Origin: Candidatus Kapaibacterium sp.
GTDB taxonomy: Bacteria; Bacteroidota; Ignavibacteria; Kapaibacteriales; UBA2268
DNA: 64,000 bases
Direction of reading: 5' to 3'
Assembly: GCA_023957315.1 (NCBI GenBank)
Contig: JAMLHE010000012.1
Location: 34,967 to 98,966, forward strand
The translations under genes and the position numbers were made by a program. Shown here one piece after another: positions 55,832 through 64,000 of this stretch (position 1 is the stretch's first letter; each line of letters opens with the position of its first letter). Below the pieces are notes generated by a model. The model saw only the letters and a program-made list of their open reading frames with translations, had not been told where the DNA came from and did no database searches.

Positions 55832-57673
55832 TTGGAAAATTACATAAAAATATTACCGGATTTCATTGCCAACCAAATTGCGGCAGGTGAAGTCGTTCAA
55901 CGACCCGAATCTGTAGTCAAGGAATTGGTCGAAAACTCTATTGATGCAGGTGCTGATAGTATCGGTATATTTGTCAAGAATGCCGGAAAATCACTCATCC
56001 ATATTATTGACAATGGCAGAGGAATGTCCGAAACAGATCTCGCCTTGAGTGTTCGCCGCCATGCTACAAGCAAAATTCTATCAGTCAGCGATTTGGACGA
56101 AATACGCACATTCGGGTTTAGGGGAGAGGCACTCGCTTCGATTTGCTCGGTTTCTCATGTAGAAATCAAAACTAAGCGTGAAATTGACAAATTCGGCTAC
56201 AAACTCATTGCCGAACCGAATTCCGAAATAGTAATCGAACCTGTGAATTGCGACAAAGGCACTCAGATTATAGTCCGGAACCTGTTTTTCAATGTTCCCG
56301 CTCGACGCAAATTTTTGAAATCAAATCTCACTGAATTCAGGCATATTTCCGATACTATTACGAAAATCGCTTTAGCTTACCCCGAAATTCGATTCACTTT
56401 TTATGACGATGATAATTTGATTTTCGATTCTCCCAAGCAAGGCGATATCGAGCGAATTGCGCAGATATTGGGTGAACACTATGCCGCCGAAGTTATTCCA
56501 CTCAATTTCAAAAACGATTATATCAGCTTTGAAGGGCATATCGGCAAGCCATCACTATCTCGGCAAAATCGCTCGGGACAATTTCTATATCTAAATCGCC
56601 GACCAATATTTTCGCCATCACTCAATCATGCAGTGTTTTCTGCATATGAACATCTGCTTGAAAAAAATCAAAAGCCGCTCTTCATCATTAATATGACGAT
56701 TGATTTTTCGAGAGTCGATGTCAACGTCCACCCACAGAAGCATGAAGTCAAATTTGAAGATGAGCGATACATATATAATTTATTGATGAATTCTGTGGCA
56801 AACACATTGTCCGATAATGATTTAGCACCAGTATTTGTGCCGGACCTTGTGGCTTCACATTCACCTTTTATCAGTACCTCAGACTCTGAAAAAGGTGCGA
56901 AAATATTGGTGAATACAGTTACCGGAGAAATAATAGAAAATCATAATCGGCAGTATCATGATTTCCCGGCAAGGAAGGATTTCGTGTCTCACGGCTCAAT
57001 TTCCGGCTCAAATTGGCGTTCTGCGTACGATGAAATTTTCGAGCGAAAAAACGGAGATAGTGTACTACAATTGGATTTAAATGCAAATTCGGAACAAAAA
57101 TCCTTCGGCAAAACTATGCAAATTGACGGAAAATTCATCTTGGCTGACTTCAATGGCGGCTTGTTCATCTTAGACCAATCTCGTGCATCACGAAAAGTCA
57201 TCTTTGAAAAAATCCGGAAAGCTGCTTCAAATTCCGCTTCACGTGCAGTACAAATACTAATTTTCCCGCTTGTTGTCTCGCTCACTCCCATAGAAATGGG
57301 CATTGTAAGCAAAATCCGAAAGGATTTGAACACTATCGGATTTGAATTTGATATAGAAGGCGACATACTTAGCATCAATTCAGTACCGCAATACATAGTT
57401 CAAGGCAGAGAATCTATCATCTTTAAAGAGCTAATCCACGAACTAACAGAAGAAAAAAGCCTCAGTTCTGATAAACAATTCGAACAAGTCCTGATAAAGT
57501 TTGCAAAAAAATCTGCAATTTCGTATAATACTATACTTAGCGAATCAGAGCAAACGCAATTGGTCTCGGATTTGCTGAATTGCGAAAACCCGCTATTCAC
57601 CGCTGACGGTCTCAAAATTGGCATTATAATAAAAAGCGAAGATATACTTCATAAGCTCTTTGAAATATATTAG
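55832..57673 (+). CDS. mutL: DNA mismatch repair protein MutL (endonuclease motifs lost)
   Basis: The mismatch-repair linker ATPase, 613 residues, starting at TTG 55832 after AAAGG. The N-terminal GHKL ATPase is intact: 'NSIDAG' (35-40), 'DNGRGM' (60-65), 'GFRGEAL' (95-101), 'NVHPQKHEVKF' (298-308). The C-terminal domain keeps the fold but not the nuclease motifs: the DQHA-x2-E site is 'DQSRASR' (448-454), the ACH/K motif is 'AKKSA', and CPHGRP is 'CENPLF' (from Cys584). It should bind ATP and dimerise but probably cannot nick DNA. No mutS is in the window. Confidence 0.93.
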   Translation: MENYIKILPDFIANQIAAGEVVQRPESVVKELVENSIDAGADSIGIFVKNAGKSLIHIIDNGRGMSETDLALSVRRHATSKILSVSDLDEIRTFGFRGEALASICSVSHVEIKTKREIDKFGYKLIAEPNSEIVIEPVNCDKGTQIIVRNLFFNVPARRKFLKSNLTEFRHISDTITKIALAYPEIRFTFYDDDNLIFDSPKQGDIERIAQILGEHYAAEVIPLNFKNDYISFEGHIGKPSLSRQNRSGQFLYLNRRPIFSPSLNHAVFSAYEHLLEKNQKPLFIINMTIDFSRVDVNVHPQKHEVKFEDERYIYNLLMNSVANTLSDNDLAPVFVPDLVASHSPFISTSDSEKGAKILVNTVTGEIIENHNRQYHDFPARKDFVSHGSISGSNWRSAYDEIFERKNGDSVLQLDLNANSEQKSFGKTMQIDGKFILADFNGGLFILDQSRASRKVIFEKIRKAASNSASRAVQILIFPLVVSLTPIEMGIVSKIRKDLNTIGFEFDIEGDILSINSVPQYIVQGRESIIFKELIHELTEEKSLSSDKQFEQVLIKFAKKSAISYNTILSESEQTQLVSDLLNCENPLFTADGLKIGIIIKSEDILHKLFEIY

Positions 57674-57696
57674 TCAATCATTGTTGAAAAATAATT

Positions 57697-57727
57697 TTTG
57701 TCAGTTCAACTAATATTATTATTTTTG
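57697..57727 (+). promoter_or_regulatory. Bacteroidota-type promoter of rplM-rpsI
   Basis: TTTG at 57697-57700, exactly 19 nt, then TATTTTTG at 57720-57727. The rplM start is 37 nt downstream. It is the best consensus match in the window. Confidence 0.7.
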
Positions 57728-57763
57728 TAAACTGTATTGATTGTGATTTATTTGGAGATTTAA

Positions 57764-58216
57764 GTGGTACCTTCAGCAAAAATGACGAAGTCGTTACGTA
57801 AAGAAGACGTAACAAGAGATTGGTGGGTAATTGACGCATCCGAGCAAACTGTCGGTAGGTTATCTACACAAGTTGCAATTTTATTGCGCGGCAAACATAA
57901 GGCAACATTCACCCCTCATGTAGATAATGGTGATTTCGTCGTTATTTTAAATGCAGAGAAGATAATGTTGCAGGGTAAACGCCCGGAGCAAAAAACTTAC
58001 TTTAGGCATTCGGGCTATCCGGGTGGTGTGAGATTGGACACTTTCAAAGATGTAATGAATACAAAACCTGAAAGAGTTCTCGAACATTCCATCAAAGGTA
58101 TGTTGCCCAAAAATAGACTTGGCAGACAGATTATCAAGAAATTGAAAATCTATGTCGGTAATGAGCATCCGCACGAAGCTCAAAAGCCAAGAAATTTAGA
58201 ATTGAAATATAAATAG
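57764..58216 (+). CDS. rplM: 50S ribosomal protein L13
   Basis: A 150-residue ribosomal protein that binds 23S rRNA early in 50S assembly. Family sequence runs throughout ('WWVIDASEQTVGRLSTQVA', 'LLRGKHKATFTPHVDNGDF', 'KGMLPKNRLGRQIIKKLKIY'). The GTG at 57764 has TGGAG 9 nt upstream; an ATG six codons later is the alternative. rpsI follows after 20 nt, the universal L13-S9 pair. Confidence 0.97.
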   Translation: MVPSAKMTKSLRKEDVTRDWWVIDASEQTVGRLSTQVAILLRGKHKATFTPHVDNGDFVVILNAEKIMLQGKRPEQKTYFRHSGYPGGVRLDTFKDVMNTKPERVLEHSIKGMLPKNRLGRQIIKKLKIYVGNEHPHEAQKPRNLELKYK

Positions 58217-58236
58217 TAATAGAGGGATAATAATTT

Positions 58237-58626
58237 ATGAAAGCACTCACAGCAACCGGAAGAAGAAAAACATCCGTAGCGCAGGTTAGAATGGTTACTC
58301 CCGGAACAGGAAAAGTTTCTGTGAATAAGCGAGAATTCGACACTTATTTCCCGGTTGACCTAAATAGAATTGAAGCAGTTAAACCGTTCATGGTAACAGG
58401 CACCGAAGGCAAATTTGACGTTAGCGTCACTGTCCGCGGTGGTGGTATCTCCGGTCAAACAGGAGCTATCCAACTCGGTATAGCAAGAGCATTGGTCGAA
58501 TACGACGAAGAAATGCGTTCGCCACTCCGCCAAGCCGGTCTCATGACTCGTGACCCGAGAATGGTTGAACGTAAAAAATACGGTCAGAAAAAAGCTCGTA
58601 AACGCTTCCAATTCTCTAAACGTTAA
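58237..58626 (+). CDS. rpsI: 30S ribosomal protein S9
   Basis: A 129-residue ribosomal protein whose C-terminal tail reaches the tRNA in the P site. It shows '[15 protein letters not shown]', '[20 protein letters not shown]' and the basic end '[17 protein letters not shown]'. Length is standard. It is second in the L13-S9 operon and is followed by a short GC hairpin with a T-run. Confidence 0.98.
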   Translation: MKALTATGRRKTSVAQVRMVTPGTGKVSVNKREFDTYFPVDLNRIEAVKPFMVTGTEGKFDVSVTVRGGGISGQTGAIQLGIARALVEYDEEMRSPLRQAGLMTRDPRMVERKKYGQKKARKRFQFSKR

Positions 58627-58643
58627 GACAATTTCAACAATTT

Positions 58644-58665
58644 CCCGCTGTTATGCGGGTTTTTG
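58644..58665 (+). terminator. Terminator after rpsI
   Basis: CCCGC/GCGGG stem with a 6-nt loop, followed by TTTTT. Confidence 0.8.
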
Positions 58666-58789
58666 TTAATCAGATTTTTAAGATAGAATATAATTAATCA
58701 TGTCGTTGGACTTGTTAGGTGTGGCAAATGCTGAATAACAGGGATGAAAGCGACAGAAGTACAACACTCATATATTTTGGAGTTCATTA

Positions 58790-59737
58790 ATGGAACATTC
58801 AGTATCAATCGAACAACTCCTCGAATCTGGAGCGCATTTTGGTCATCTTACCCGTCGTTGGAACCCTAAGATGGCTCAATTCATTTTTACCGAACGCAAC
58901 GGTATTCACATCATTGACTTGCGTAAAACTCAAGTGCTTTTAGATTTAGCTCGTCAAGCAATTTACGACATCACTTCACGTGGTCGTTCGGTGCTTTTCA
59001 TCGGAACTAAACAACAAGCCAAACTTGCTATCGAAGAATCAGCTAACAAAGCCGAAATCAACTACGTTTCCGAAAGATGGTTGGGCGGTATGTTGACTAA
59101 CTTCACCACTATCAGAAAAAGCATCAAACGCCTAAATACCATTGACAAGATGGAAACTGACGGCACATTTGAAAAAATCACCAAAAAAGAAAGATTACTT
59201 CTCGGTCGCGAACGCGACAGACTTCGCAAAGTCTTTGGCGGTATCGAATCTATGACAAAACTCCCCGGAGCATTGTTCGTTGTTGATACTAAGAAAGAAC
59301 ACTTGGCGATTAAAGAAGCAAAAATCTTAGGTATTCCCGTAATCGGAATCGTTGACACTAATGTTGACCCCGAAGAAGTAGAATACCCAATTCCGGCAAA
59401 CGACGATTCAATCAAGACTGTAGAACTCGTTGCTGGTATATTAGCTGATGCAATTATCGAAGGCTCGCGCATTGCCAAAGTTAAAATGGCAGAACTTGCT
59501 GCTGACGGCGAAAGAATTGACAAAGAAACTGAAGTTGACACCGAAGACGATCCAAAGGTAAGACGTAAATTAAGAGAAAGAAGACCACCGGCTCGTACTG
59601 GACAAGCAACTCCAAGATATAACGCTCCGCAAAAACAGGCTTCAGACGCTCCGGCTGTTAACGCTCCACAGAAACCAGCTTCAGAAGCTCCGGTAGCTAA
59701 CGCTAACCAATCTGACGCTGCAACAACTGAAAATTAA
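58790..59737 (+). CDS. rpsB: 30S ribosomal protein S2 with repeated Ala/Pro-rich tail
   Basis: The S2 core (about 1-235) is normal: 'LLESGAHFGHLTRRWNPKM', 'RWLGGMLTNFTTIRKSI', 'PGALFVVDTKKEHLAI', 'GIPVIGIVDTNVDPE'. Unlike most S2, a ~75-residue tail follows (240-315): an acidic then basic stretch and two near-identical 13-residue units starting 'NAPQK' (278-290 and 291-303). The tail is probably disordered and solvent-exposed. rpsB heads the rpsB-tsf-pyrH-frr operon. TTGGAG precedes the ATG. Confidence 0.97.
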   Translation: MEHSVSIEQLLESGAHFGHLTRRWNPKMAQFIFTERNGIHIIDLRKTQVLLDLARQAIYDITSRGRSVLFIGTKQQAKLAIEESANKAEINYVSERWLGGMLTNFTTIRKSIKRLNTIDKMETDGTFEKITKKERLLLGRERDRLRKVFGGIESMTKLPGALFVVDTKKEHLAIKEAKILGIPVIGIVDTNVDPEEVEYPIPANDDSIKTVELVAGILADAIIEGSRIAKVKMAELAADGERIDKETEVDTEDDPKVRRKLRERRPPARTGQATPRYNAPQKQASDAPAVNAPQKPASEAPVANANQSDAATTEN

Positions 59738-59771
59738 TATTTTGTTAAAATAATTGAGATAATTTAAAATC

Positions 59772-60629
59772 ATGGCAGAAATTTCAGCTCTTATGGTTAA
59801 AGACCTTCGCGATAAAACAGGCGCAGGTATGGCTGATTGCAAAAAAGCATTGGTCGAAGCAGATGGCGATATCACGATTGCTATCGAAGTTCTTAGAAAA
59901 AGAGGAGCGGCTTCGGCTGCTAAACGTGCAGACAAAATTGCTAACGAAGGTATGATTGTTGCTATTTCCAAAAATGACAACAAAAACGCTGTTATGGTCG
60001 AAGTGAATTGCGAAACCGACTTCGTTGCCAGAAATCAAGAATTTGACGATTTTGTAAATATAGTAGCTAATGCTTTACTTAATAACAATATTACAAATGT
60101 TGATGATTTGATGAAAGTCAGCGTAGATGGCGATTCTGTCGAAGGACTTTACAATAGTATTTTGTCTAAATTCAGCGAAAAAATTGAAATCAGAAAATTT
60201 GAACATTGGACTTCAGAAGGCTTCATTTCTACATATATTCATGCCGGAAACAAGCTCGCAGTCTTATTAGACGTTGCAATCGCAAATGTCAATGACAAAG
60301 CTGTAGCTTCAATTCGCGACATTGCAATGCAAATTGCAGCGATGAATCCTCAGTTCATTGACAGAAGCCAAGTTGACCAATCGACATTGGAAAAAGAACT
60401 CGAAATCTACAAGCAACAAGCAATTGATTCGGGCAAAAAACCTGAAATCGCCGAAAAAATTGCACAAGGCAAACTCGATAAATTCTTTACTGAAAATTGT
60501 CTTATCGAACAAGCTTTCGTCAAAGACGGCAGCATTTCGGTAAACGACGTAATCAAACAAATTTCCGAACTCACAGGCTCAGAAGTTAAAATCAATCGTT
60601 TTGCAAGATACGCACTCGGCGAATCCTAA
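59772..60629 (+). CDS. tsf: Elongation factor Ts
   Basis: The nucleotide exchange factor of EF-Tu, 285 residues. The N-terminal UBA-like part is 'ALMVKDLRDKTGAGMADCKK', and the core has 'VEVNCETDFVARNQEFDDFV', the EF-Tu contact motif. The length corresponds to the full two-subdomain core. It lies 34 nt after rpsB in the conserved order rpsB-tsf-pyrH-frr. Confidence 0.97.
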   Translation: MAEISALMVKDLRDKTGAGMADCKKALVEADGDITIAIEVLRKRGAASAAKRADKIANEGMIVAISKNDNKNAVMVEVNCETDFVARNQEFDDFVNIVANALLNNNITNVDDLMKVSVDGDSVEGLYNSILSKFSEKIEIRKFEHWTSEGFISTYIHAGNKLAVLLDVAIANVNDKAVASIRDIAMQIAAMNPQFIDRSQVDQSTLEKELEIYKQQAIDSGKKPEIAEKIAQGKLDKFFTENCLIEQAFVKDGSISVNDVIKQISELTGSEVKINRFARYALGES

Positions 60630-60653
60630 TCAATAAAAAAAAGAACAATACAA

Positions 60654-61370
60654 ATGATAGCTTTCAGTAGAATACTTCTTAAATTGAGCGGCGAAGCCTT
60701 GATGGGCGAACGCCAATTCGGAATTGACCCGACAGTGCTAAAAGTATTTGCCGCAGAAATTGCCGAAATCTATAATTTGGGAGTTCAAATTGGTATCGTA
60801 ATCGGTGGCGGGAACATCTTCAGAGGTGTTCAAGCCGCCGCTCACGGCATCCACAAAGTTTCCGGTGACCAAATGGGTATGCTGGCGACTGTCATTAATT
60901 CCATAGCATTCCAAAATGCTCTCGAAGAGTTGGGTGTCCAAACTCGTCTGCAGACTGCAATCAAAATGGAACAAATTGCCGAACCGCTCATCAGACGTCG
61001 CGCCATTCGCCACCTCGAGAAAAATCGAGTAGTGCTTTTCGGTGCCGGTACAGGCAATCCTTACTTTACAACTGATACTGCCGCTGTGTTACGTGCTATC
61101 GAAATCGAAGCACAAGTCATAATCAAAGCAACTCGAGTGGACGGTGTTTACGACAGCGACCCCGAGAAAAACCCAAATGCTGTAAAATTTGACGAAATTA
61201 CATACCGCGAAGTTATAGAAAAAGACCTTAGAGTCATGGACCACACAGCAATCACACTATGCCACGAAAATCATCTGCCCATGTCAGTCATCAATATCAA
61301 CCAGCGTGGTAATTTGAAAAGGCTGATTCAGGGCGAATTAATAGGTACATTAGTCAGAGATAAACAATAG
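60654..61370 (+). CDS. pyrH: UMP kinase
   Basis: A bacterial UMP kinase (amino-acid-kinase fold) that makes UDP from UMP and ATP in pyrimidine nucleotide synthesis. The 238 residues show '[12 protein letters not shown]', '[13 protein letters not shown]', '[19 protein letters not shown]' and '[19 protein letters not shown]', all family blocks. It is typically hexameric and inhibited by UTP. It lies 24 nt after tsf and 8 nt before frr. Confidence 0.98.
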   Translation: MIAFSRILLKLSGEALMGERQFGIDPTVLKVFAAEIAEIYNLGVQIGIVIGGGNIFRGVQAAAHGIHKVSGDQMGMLATVINSIAFQNALEELGVQTRLQTAIKMEQIAEPLIRRRAIRHLEKNRVVLFGAGTGNPYFTTDTAAVLRAIEIEAQVIIKATRVDGVYDSDPEKNPNAVKFDEITYREVIEKDLRVMDHTAITLCHENHLPMSVININQRGNLKRLIQGELIGTLVRDKQ

Positions 61371-61378
61371 AGGTCAAA

Positions 61379-61939
61379 ATGTTTAACCAAGAATTAGTAG
61401 AAGAAATTAAAGCCAATATGATTAAATCTGTAGATTTTTTCAAACAACAATTGGCAAAAGTCCGCACAGGCAGAGCATCGTCATCATTGATTGATGGCGT
61501 AACTGTTGACTATTACGGCACTCCAACGCCTGTGTCACAAGTGGGTGGCGTATCGGCTCCCGATGCCCGAACCATACTCATTCAGCCATACGACCGCTCA
61601 ATCATCCAAGATATTGAAAAAGCGATTCGCTCAGCTGACCTCGGATTCAACCCGCAAAACGACGGCACAGTCATTCGTATTCCGGTACCGCCACTGACAG
61701 AACAACGCAGAAAAGACTTCGTCAAGATGTGCAAAAAGTACGCCGAAGAAGCTCGTGTAGCAATCCGCAGCGTTCGTCGCGACGGAATTGATGCACTCAA
61801 GAAAGCCGAAAAGGACAAAATTGTCACCGAAGACGACCGCAAACGCGGCGAAGAGGAAATTCAAAAACACACCGACGAATACGTCAAAAGTGTTGATGTA
61901 CTGCTCGAAGTCAAAGAAAAAGAATTGATGGAAGATTAA
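61379..61939 (+). CDS. frr: Ribosome recycling factor
   Basis: A 186-residue tRNA-like protein that, with EF-G, splits the post-termination ribosome. Family sequence includes 'QLAKVRTGRASSSLIDGVTV', 'DYYGTPTPVSQVGGVSAPDA' and 'RIPVPPLTEQRRKDFVKM'. The length is standard. It is last in the rpsB-tsf-pyrH-frr operon and is followed by an imperfect terminator hairpin. Confidence 0.98.
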   Translation: MFNQELVEEIKANMIKSVDFFKQQLAKVRTGRASSSLIDGVTVDYYGTPTPVSQVGGVSAPDARTILIQPYDRSIIQDIEKAIRSADLGFNPQNDGTVIRIPVPPLTEQRRKDFVKMCKKYAEEARVAIRSVRRDGIDALKKAEKDKIVTEDDRKRGEEEIQKHTDEYVKSVDVLLEVKEKELMED

Positions 61940-61964
61940 ACTCTTTCGGACAGAAAAAAAAATC

Positions 61965-61998
61965 GGGGCTGTTTCATAATGATTCAGCTCCTTTGTTT
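61965..61998 (+). terminator. Probable terminator after frr
   Basis: GGGGCTG pairs with CAGCTCC (7 bp, one G-T) across a 13-nt loop, then TTTGTTTT. Confidence 0.6.
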
Positions 61999-62045
61999 TA
62001 AATATGTAAATTGATGATTATTGTTAGAAAATTATACTTCTAAAA

Positions 62046-62951
62046 ATGGAAAAATCGAAAGCAATTGAAACAATCAGCCTGAGTAAAAATTACGGCAAAA
62101 CAATCGGAATTAAAAATTTGGATTTAACAGTCGAGCGTGGTGAAATCTTCGGATTTATCGGTCCCAATGGTGCAGGCAAATCAACTACAATCAGATTATT
62201 ATTCAATCTCATTTTCCCCGATTCCGGCACCGGGAAAGTTCTCGGTTATGATATACTCAAACAGTCTAAAGAAATCAAATTCAAAACCGGATATTTGCCT
62301 GCCGAAGTAAATTACTACTACAAAATGACTGTGAAAGAACTCCTCGAATACTCCCAAAGATTCTACGGAGTAAATGATAGCAAAAGATTAAATGAACTCG
62401 CTGACGATTTGGACCTCAAGACAAATCTGAAAATCAGAGACTTATCATTAGGCAACAAAAAAAAGGTATCATTAATTCAATCACTGCTTCATAAGCCGGA
62501 ACTATTGATTTTAGACGAACCGACAAGCGGACTTGACCCATTAATCCAATCAAAAGTTTTTGAATTATTCAAAAAGGAAAATGAGCGAGGATGCACCATA
62601 TTTTTCTCTTCTCATGTCTTGAATGATGTGCAGAAAATTTGCTCAAGAGTCGCAATTATTCAAAAAGGTTCGATAATTAAATTGGAAAGCATTGATGCAT
62701 TACGCAAAAAAATGCTCAAAAAAATATCCGTTTCCTTGTCCGATAATCAAAATATTAATCCGGATTTACCCGCGATTGTTGATTTTAAAAGAGTTAATAA
62801 TCATATGAATTTTTTATTTAATGGCGATATGAACGAATTGATTAGCTATCTCGCCAATCTCAAAATCGAAAATATAAGTATCGAAGAGCCCACTTTAGAA
62901 GAAATATTTCTACATTATTACCAAAATGCGGAGTCCGGCAATGAATTATAA
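62046..62951 (+). CDS. ABC transporter ATP-binding protein
   Basis: A 301-residue ATPase of the ABC-2 type drug/lipid exporter class. Walker A is 'GPNGAGKS' (39-46), the signature loop reads 'LSLGNKKKVSLIQ' (variant of LSGGQ), and Walker B is 'LLILDEPTSGLDPL'. The H-loop is in 'FFSSHVLNDVQKIC'. The ~85-residue C-terminal extension is common in this subfamily. The permease gene overlaps its 3' end by 11 nt. The substrate is unknown. Confidence 0.93.
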   Translation: MEKSKAIETISLSKNYGKTIGIKNLDLTVERGEIFGFIGPNGAGKSTTIRLLFNLIFPDSGTGKVLGYDILKQSKEIKFKTGYLPAEVNYYYKMTVKELLEYSQRFYGVNDSKRLNELADDLDLKTNLKIRDLSLGNKKKVSLIQSLLHKPELLILDEPTSGLDPLIQSKVFELFKKENERGCTIFFSSHVLNDVQKICSRVAIIQKGSIIKLESIDALRKKMLKKISVSLSDNQNINPDLPAIVDFKRVNNHMNFLFNGDMNELISYLANLKIENISIEEPTLEEIFLHYYQNAESGNEL

Positions 62952-63756
62952 TCTATTCAAAATGGAATTATATCGTTACAAAAACTCTATGTTAATATGG
63001 TTAACACTCATTTGCGGGTTAATAGTACTCAATATGGCATTATTCGAAATCTTTTTGGCAGAAGGTATTCTCAAAAATATTGAACCGCTTTTGAATCAAC
63101 CCTTTTTGGCGCCTATGCTCAAAGGCTTCGGGCTGGAAATTGAGAAGCTCTCCAACATATTAGGATTCTATGTCATAAGAAATAGCCCGCTGATTATTTT
63201 ACTAACGGGAATGTTTTCCATACTCACGTCAATATCCTTATTTGCAAATGAAGAATTTGAAAAAACAGCAGAGTTTCTATACACGCGTCCCATGACTCGC
63301 ACCGAAATATTCGGAGCCAAAGTTCTCGCCTGCATAACTCTTATATTTATAATGAATACTGTGGCAGTATTGACCGGATTTGTAAGTATGGAAGTCTTCA
63401 AAACCGATGATTACGAAAAAACTCCTTTTTTTATCCATTCAATCTACGGATTTTTGACATCACTTACATTTGCTTCAATCGGATTTGTTATTTCCGCAGT
63501 GGCTAAACGTGGACGGGGATTGTTCGCATTGTCGGTAGCAATTGTAATGGGAACATACTTTTTGGATTTGATTTCCAAAGTATCCGAATCAACAGCCTAT
63601 ATTGGATTCATAAGCCCATTCAATTATGTTGACAACGATGTTTTAGTCCCCGATTATACACTAAATATGCTCTACACAGGCATTTTTGTTGCCACAATCC
63701 TAATTCTAACACTCTTTTCCTACCTATATTTTCTGAAGAAAGACATTCTGAATTGA
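62941..63756 (+). CDS. ABC-2 family transporter permease
   Basis: A 271-residue inner-membrane protein with six predicted helices ('MLIWLTLICGLIVLNMALF', 'LIILLTGMFSILTSISLF', 'VLACITLIFIMNTVAVLTGF', among others). It has 'FANEEFEKTAEFLYTRPMTR', the cytosolic loop typical of ABC-2 permeases. ATG 62941 is chosen because GGAG lies 7 nt upstream; ATG 62926 is possible. It overlaps the ATPase gene and forms the transporter with it. A palindromic tandem repeat begins 29 nt after its stop. Confidence 0.85.
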   Translation: MNYNLFKMELYRYKNSMLIWLTLICGLIVLNMALFEIFLAEGILKNIEPLLNQPFLAPMLKGFGLEIEKLSNILGFYVIRNSPLIILLTGMFSILTSISLFANEEFEKTAEFLYTRPMTRTEIFGAKVLACITLIFIMNTVAVLTGFVSMEVFKTDDYEKTPFFIHSIYGFLTSLTFASIGFVISAVAKRGRGLFALSVAIVMGTYFLDLISKVSESTAYIGFISPFNYVDNDVLVPDYTLNMLYTGIFVATILILTLFSYLYFLKKDILN

Positions 63757-63785
63757 TAGATGGGTTTATGATTTCATTGGTTTTT

Positions 63786-64000
63786 GTATGGACAGAACAG
63801 CGTTCTGTCCATATTGTTTGAAATTTGTTTGGTTTTTGTAGGGACAGAACATCGTTCTGTCCATTTTTGTATTAAATTTCATTGTTTTTTGTAGGTACAG
63901 AAGAGCGTTCTGCCCATTTTTGTATCAAATTTCATTGTTATTTGTAGGGACAGAAGAGCGTTCTGCCCATTTTTGTATCAAATTTCATTGTTATTTGTAG
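63786..64000 (+). repeat. 53-bp tandem repeat with palindromic core (continues past the window)
   Basis: Four units start at 63786 (52 nt), 63838, 63891 and 63944 (53 nt each), and a fifth begins at 63997. Each holds an inverted repeat: arms GGACAGAAC and GTTCTGTCC around a 3-nt loop in the first two units, one arm mismatch in the later ones. ATTTTTGT and an AT-rich tail follow. Units three and four differ by one base; unit one is most diverged. Units are alike along their whole length, so this is not a CRISPR array. No ORF is present. Confidence 0.88.

Noticed and set aside
58627..58789. Structured RNA leader before rpsB
   Set aside because: Apart from the rpsI terminator no conserved leader structure could be recognised by eye.
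63786..64000. Possible CRISPR array at the window end
   Set aside because: The whole 53-nt unit is repeated with no variable spacers, so it is a tandem repeat.

Overview
The window reads as an AT-rich chromosomal segment of a member of the Bacteroidota/FCB group, most like the Ignavibacteria-Kapabacteria branch. This placement is an inference, based on several traits seen together: type IX secretion (T9SS) sorting domains, a PorV/PorQ-family protein, two GWxTD-type proteins, a carboxypeptidase-regulatory-domain TonB receptor, and promoters of the Bacteroidota type (TTG, 19 nt, TAnnTTTG). No rRNA, tRNA, CRISPR array, insertion sequence or phage gene was recognised.

Layout. 1-4.2 kb: the 3' part of a large secreted protein with a T9SS tail, then an AlbA_2/Schlafen-type regulator and peptide deformylase on the minus strand. 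4.3-10.3 kb: murD and ftsW, then two bacterial-PH membrane proteins, an unknown 179-residue protein and accD; the accD 3' end carries two frameshifts. 10.3-15.5 kb: a beta-barrel protein, hpf and hprK, a three-domain DsbD and an exported superoxide dismutase. 15.7-30.5 kb: an ECF sigma factor overlapping an anti-sigma-like protein that ends in a beta-barrel-like domain; then a TonB-dependent receptor, a giant exported protein, a PorV-like protein, a GWxTD protein, an LpxL-type acyltransferase and a family 9 glycosyltransferase. This block looks devoted to the cell envelope and export. 30.5-37.4 kb (minus): a broken EVE-domain gene, a thioredoxin-like lipoprotein, pepE, and nuoN, nuoM and nuoL without the other complex I genes. 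37.7-43.7 kb: clpS, then a minus-strand operon of a PorW/SprE-like TPR lipoprotein, a histidine kinase, a sigma-54 response regulator and an acidic unknown protein. 43.8-50.5 kb (minus): a toxin-first PIN module with a 53-residue partner, a propeller protein with a T9SS tail, and a trimeric [FeFe] hydrogenase (hydB-hydA-hydC). 50.8-57.7 kb: ispF, a membrane histidine kinase, ruvX, a second and degenerate GWxTD protein, a small Cys-rich membrane protein, and a mutL whose endonuclease motifs are lost. 57.8-63.8 kb: rplM-rpsI, rpsB-tsf-pyrH-frr, and an ABC transporter pair. The window ends inside a 53-bp tandem repeat made of terminator-like hairpins.

How the parts fit. Housekeeping genes for peptidoglycan, lipids, translation, mismatch repair and isoprenoids are interleaved with envelope and secretion functions. 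The ECF/anti-sigma pair next to the receptor-export block, and the two-component system next to a PorW-like lipoprotein, suggest two routes for controlling the outer membrane. The hydrogenase and nuoLMN point to an NADH-linked metabolism that can exchange electrons with H2. Two genes, accD and the EVE gene, carry clustered single-base indels mostly beside A-runs. Consensus errors in the assembly should therefore be considered before either is called a pseudogene.
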